Shown here piece after piece: positions 61,330-64,000 of a DNA stretch of 64,000 nucleotides. Under the pieces are notes generated by a model. It was not told where the DNA came from. It ran no database searches and saw only the letters and a program-made list of their open reading frames with translations. The DNA is taken from contig NC_086356.1 of NCBI RefSeq assembly GCF_036324505.1, positions 16,603,744 to 16,667,743 of the forward strand, written 5' to 3'. Made by a program: the position numbers and the translations under genes. Source of the DNA: Eleginops maclovinus (Eukaryota > Chordata > Actinopteri > Perciformes > Eleginopidae). The stretch's first letter is position 1. Each line of letters starts with the position of its first letter.

Positions 61330-62330
61330 AACACTCCTTCAATGTACGCAACATGAAACACCTATGGAAATTACATAACTTTCTGCACGCAATGTAGACC
61401 CAGGTCTTTTTGGTTTTTATTATCGTCATATGTTTTCATACGTGACGGGGATTATTTTCACAGTATCCAAAGTAATAAGAACGAGGGAAATGTAAAGATA
61501 TCAGTTTACAGTGTAAACCATGTGATACACAATCTTACCAGAGGATATATGAAGAACAACAACTATTGTCAAATATCCTGCTCCTCGTGTCTTTGTTTCT
61601 AATTTAATACCATAAACTAAAGCTGGTGTGTTACATTATGTGTGAGATAATATCCCCAAAGCAGGAAATTAAACATTAAAAGGTTTTTTTGTAACATCCA
61701 GGAACGTACATATGCCATGCTCTGTGGTTATTTATTCAGGCTATAGCTCTCCCTCTTTTGTGTATTTTTTCATAAATCATTACATGTTCTCTGTGGAAGG
61801 ACCCAGAATCCTAAAGTCACCATCTGAGGCACATGACTGTGAATGTGGGTGGCCTAATTATGGTCTGGAAAGAGGGCTGGCTTCTGGCAGAAATCTCCTA
61901 TCAAGTATAAACCCCACTGTCCCGGCTGTGCTAAAAGAGGCTGTAAGCAGCTTTGTACAAGGGTAGGCCTCACTGAGTGTTCTGCAGTCAGATAGGCATC
62001 AGTGGCCATCATCAGTGTCAAAAGAGGAAGGAGTAAGAAAAAAAAAACCAGGTGATAATGTGGTTTTGAAATCAATAGTAAGTAGGAACTTCAAACTGCT
62101 GTTATGGTGTGTCAGGAAACTTTATCAAATACACTTATGATGTATGTCTTTGAGTCATCTTAAACTAGTTTACAAGGAAACCACAGTGTTGCAATTTCCC
62201 CTGTACCATTGTAACCTTACAGTTTCAGTTAACTTTGTTTGCATGAACAGAACTAATTTTAATCCCTCTTAAATGCCAGACCAAACCATGTCCAGTAGGT
62301 AATCACTGGATATTATGGTAGGGATATATG
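61330..62330. other. Intergenic upstream of pik3r1, nothing recognised
   Basis: No gene or clear repeat seen. Confidence 0.6.
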
Positions 62331-62385
62331 TATAGATACATAGAAGTACTTTATTGATCCCATTTTGGGAACATTTGGGAAAACA
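62320..62385 (-). repeat. LINE/SINE 3' tail fragment (TACTTTATTGATCCC)
   Basis: GTATAGATACATAGAAGTAC followed by TTTATTGATCCCATTTTGGG matches the common fish retroposon tail, which on the minus strand reads GGGATCAATAAAGTA followed by a CTAT-type tail. Only the tail remains. Confidence 0.6.
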
Positions 62386-62722
62386 TATTACTGCTGCATA
62401 CTATGGAGATTAATATTAAAAACCCTTTCACTATTTAATTATTGACTTTGCCAGCACAACACCACACCTCACACCCCAGGATCTTGTGTATCAACTGCTT
62501 CCCTGCAGATACCAAAAGTATACCTCTGTAGGAAATCTCCCTTTAACCACACATAAACATTTACTGAACGCTGTTTCATACTTTCTAGCGGACATTTCAG
62601 AGTGACACCTTCAACAAAGGCACACCAAACTTCCCATTGACTTTGTTTGCACAGAATATTGCAAAAACAAGCACGTTGTGTTCATACTTGGTGACTAAAA
62701 GAAAAACAAAAATTAAAGGTGG

Positions 62723-62956
62723 TTAATTTTCAACCACAAAGTTACTTATCAAGTGTTTTTTACTTTCTTTAACAAGTGTAAGTCTATATTTAGCACCAGT
62801 CTCTTTGGTGTAGCCCTGAAGCTCAATAATGTCTTCATATTTCCATGAGTCTTTGGTCTTAGCATCAATTATTTGTCTTTTGGCTGCACATCCAGCACCT
62901 ATCAAAATAGTTTGAGCCATTGTTTGAATTCTTCTCTTACTCAGAAAGTTTTGCAT
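62723..62956 (-). CDS. Unrecognised 77-codon frame
   Basis: I do not recognise this frame. It starts MQNFLSKRRIQTMAQ; a second Met at residue 13 (MAQTILIGAGCAAKR) is an alternative start. Composition is protein-like (balanced charged and hydrophobic residues, YEDIIELQGYTKETGAKYRL) and no low complexity is present. No splice or promoter evidence was found. It could be a small exon, a repeat-derived fragment or chance. Confidence 0.2.
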   Translation of the reverse strand: MQNFLSKRRIQTMAQTILIGAGCAAKRQIIDAKTKDSWKYEDIIELQGYTKETGAKYRLTLVKESKKHLISNFVVEN

Positions 62957-64000
62957 ATTTTATGCAAGCTTAATGCATACTAAACAAGTATCTTCTGTTC
63001 CCTCCCTGCACTGAATGCTGGGTAATTGGACACTGGATTTGTTGATGCTTAAAATATGTTGTACTTAATACAAAATTGCCCATCGTTCCTGACGGCAGTA
63101 TTCTACTTTACTAAACTTTCAGCTGATAAACAGTGTCAGAATCAATCAGTACAGTTTTTCTCAGAATCTACTGATGTTGGATAAACAGATCAGTTTTTTC
63201 TGCACTTGTCATCTAAACACAGATAGAAATGACTGGGTCCTTTTCTAAGAGGTTGTTTTACAGATTAATCTGAAAAATAACTGATGTTAAAGAAATAGAA
63301 AAATTGTGAAAATGCCTAACCAATGTGTTGCTAAGAGTCATACCATCAATTATTTAAATTAAGAGGTGTTTCATGGTGTTTCACCCTTGAGGAGACACAG
63401 GCTAGCAGTTTCCAGTCTTTATACTAAACTAAGTTAAGCTATTGCTGACTATGAGATTGCCATTGAGTCTTTTTTTCCCCTTGTACTGTTCTAGTACGTC
63501 GCATGAATTATTCACCAGATATGCACTTTTAGTTGACACATTTCATTGAGCAGTACTTCAGGTCCACCATACTGTCAGACCTCTTCAGCTTTTATCATGC
63601 TAATGTTCAAAGTGCCAAGTGCACATGGACCACCTACTGTGCTACAGCATTCCAGAAACAGTCGGAAATAGGTCAACAATGCAGAATAATATTGCAAAGG
63701 TTTCAGCTGATAAACAGTGTCAGAATCAAAAGTTTAAAAAGTTAGTCAGAATCAAAAGTTAGTAAGAAAGTTAATACTGTATAAACATTTGTTGATACAA
63801 TTAATAATATATTGAACAAAAGACATACCTAAGTGTAATGTAAGCGCTATCTCTTCTAATGGATAAAAGTAGCAAAAAGTCTCAATATCATTTAGTGCAT
63901 ATGTCCTTCGAAGTCAAACCTTGCAAGTTCTTTGAAAAATTACAATTTGTAACATGTAATATAATCTGAATCTGTCCAAATGGTTTTGCTTTAGGGAGTA
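62957..64000. repeat. Intergenic with a 29-bp direct repeat
   Basis: TTTCAGCTGATAAACAGTGT and the next nine bases occur identically at 63117-63145 and 63701-63729. 63398-63442 (AGTTTCCAGTCTTTATACTA) is a small piece of the palindromic MITE family at 5459-5871. Nothing else seen. Confidence 0.6.

Overview
The window is nuclear DNA of a ray-finned (teleost) fish. Two things show this: a vertebrate PI3-kinase regulatory-subunit gene with GT-AG introns, and a transposon load typical of fish (Tc1 elements with paired repeats, several hAT and pogo families, L1-like LINEs, fold-back repeats). The species cannot be told from the sequence.

Right part (about 39.6-61.2 kb, minus strand): one real host gene, pik3r1, encoding p85alpha. 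I reconstructed all 14 coding exons with splice sites. The joined frame is 2187 nt, 728 residues plus stop, ordered SH3, proline-rich, BH/RhoGAP-like, proline-rich, nSH2, iSH2 coiled coil, cSH2. An alternative first exon that starts with MHNLQ and joins the proline-rich/nSH2 exon in phase encodes the short p50alpha form. A likely non-coding first exon and CCAAT-box promoter lie at 61.0-61.3 kb, and a poly(A) signal lies at 39.61 kb.

Left part (1-39.6 kb): intergenic DNA downstream of pik3r1, almost featureless to about 10.7 kb and then a transposon graveyard. Two nested stacks stand out. Stack A (16.66-25.92 kb) is a fossil ZBED-type hAT transposase gene cut by three later insertions: a pogo element, an unclassified TIR element (itself holding a small hAT), and a ZBED5-like hAT. 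Removing each with one copy of its target duplication restores the host codons exactly. Stack B (28.10-39.58 kb) has four levels: an old LINE 3' fragment, a full-length L1-like LINE with a 16-bp target duplication, a 5.1-kb pogo-like element with TA duplication, and a 1.65-kb Tc1 element with TA duplication and an intact DD34E transposase. Without the Tc1, the pogo-like element has an open two-exon frame of 703 codons: N-terminal HTH, CENP-B-like HTH, DD35D domain, proline-rich repeats and a C-terminal PHD-like finger.

The 2.7 kb upstream of pik3r1 (61.3-64 kb) holds only small repeats and one unrecognised 77-codon frame. No tRNA, rRNA, CRISPR array or prokaryote-type feature was seen.
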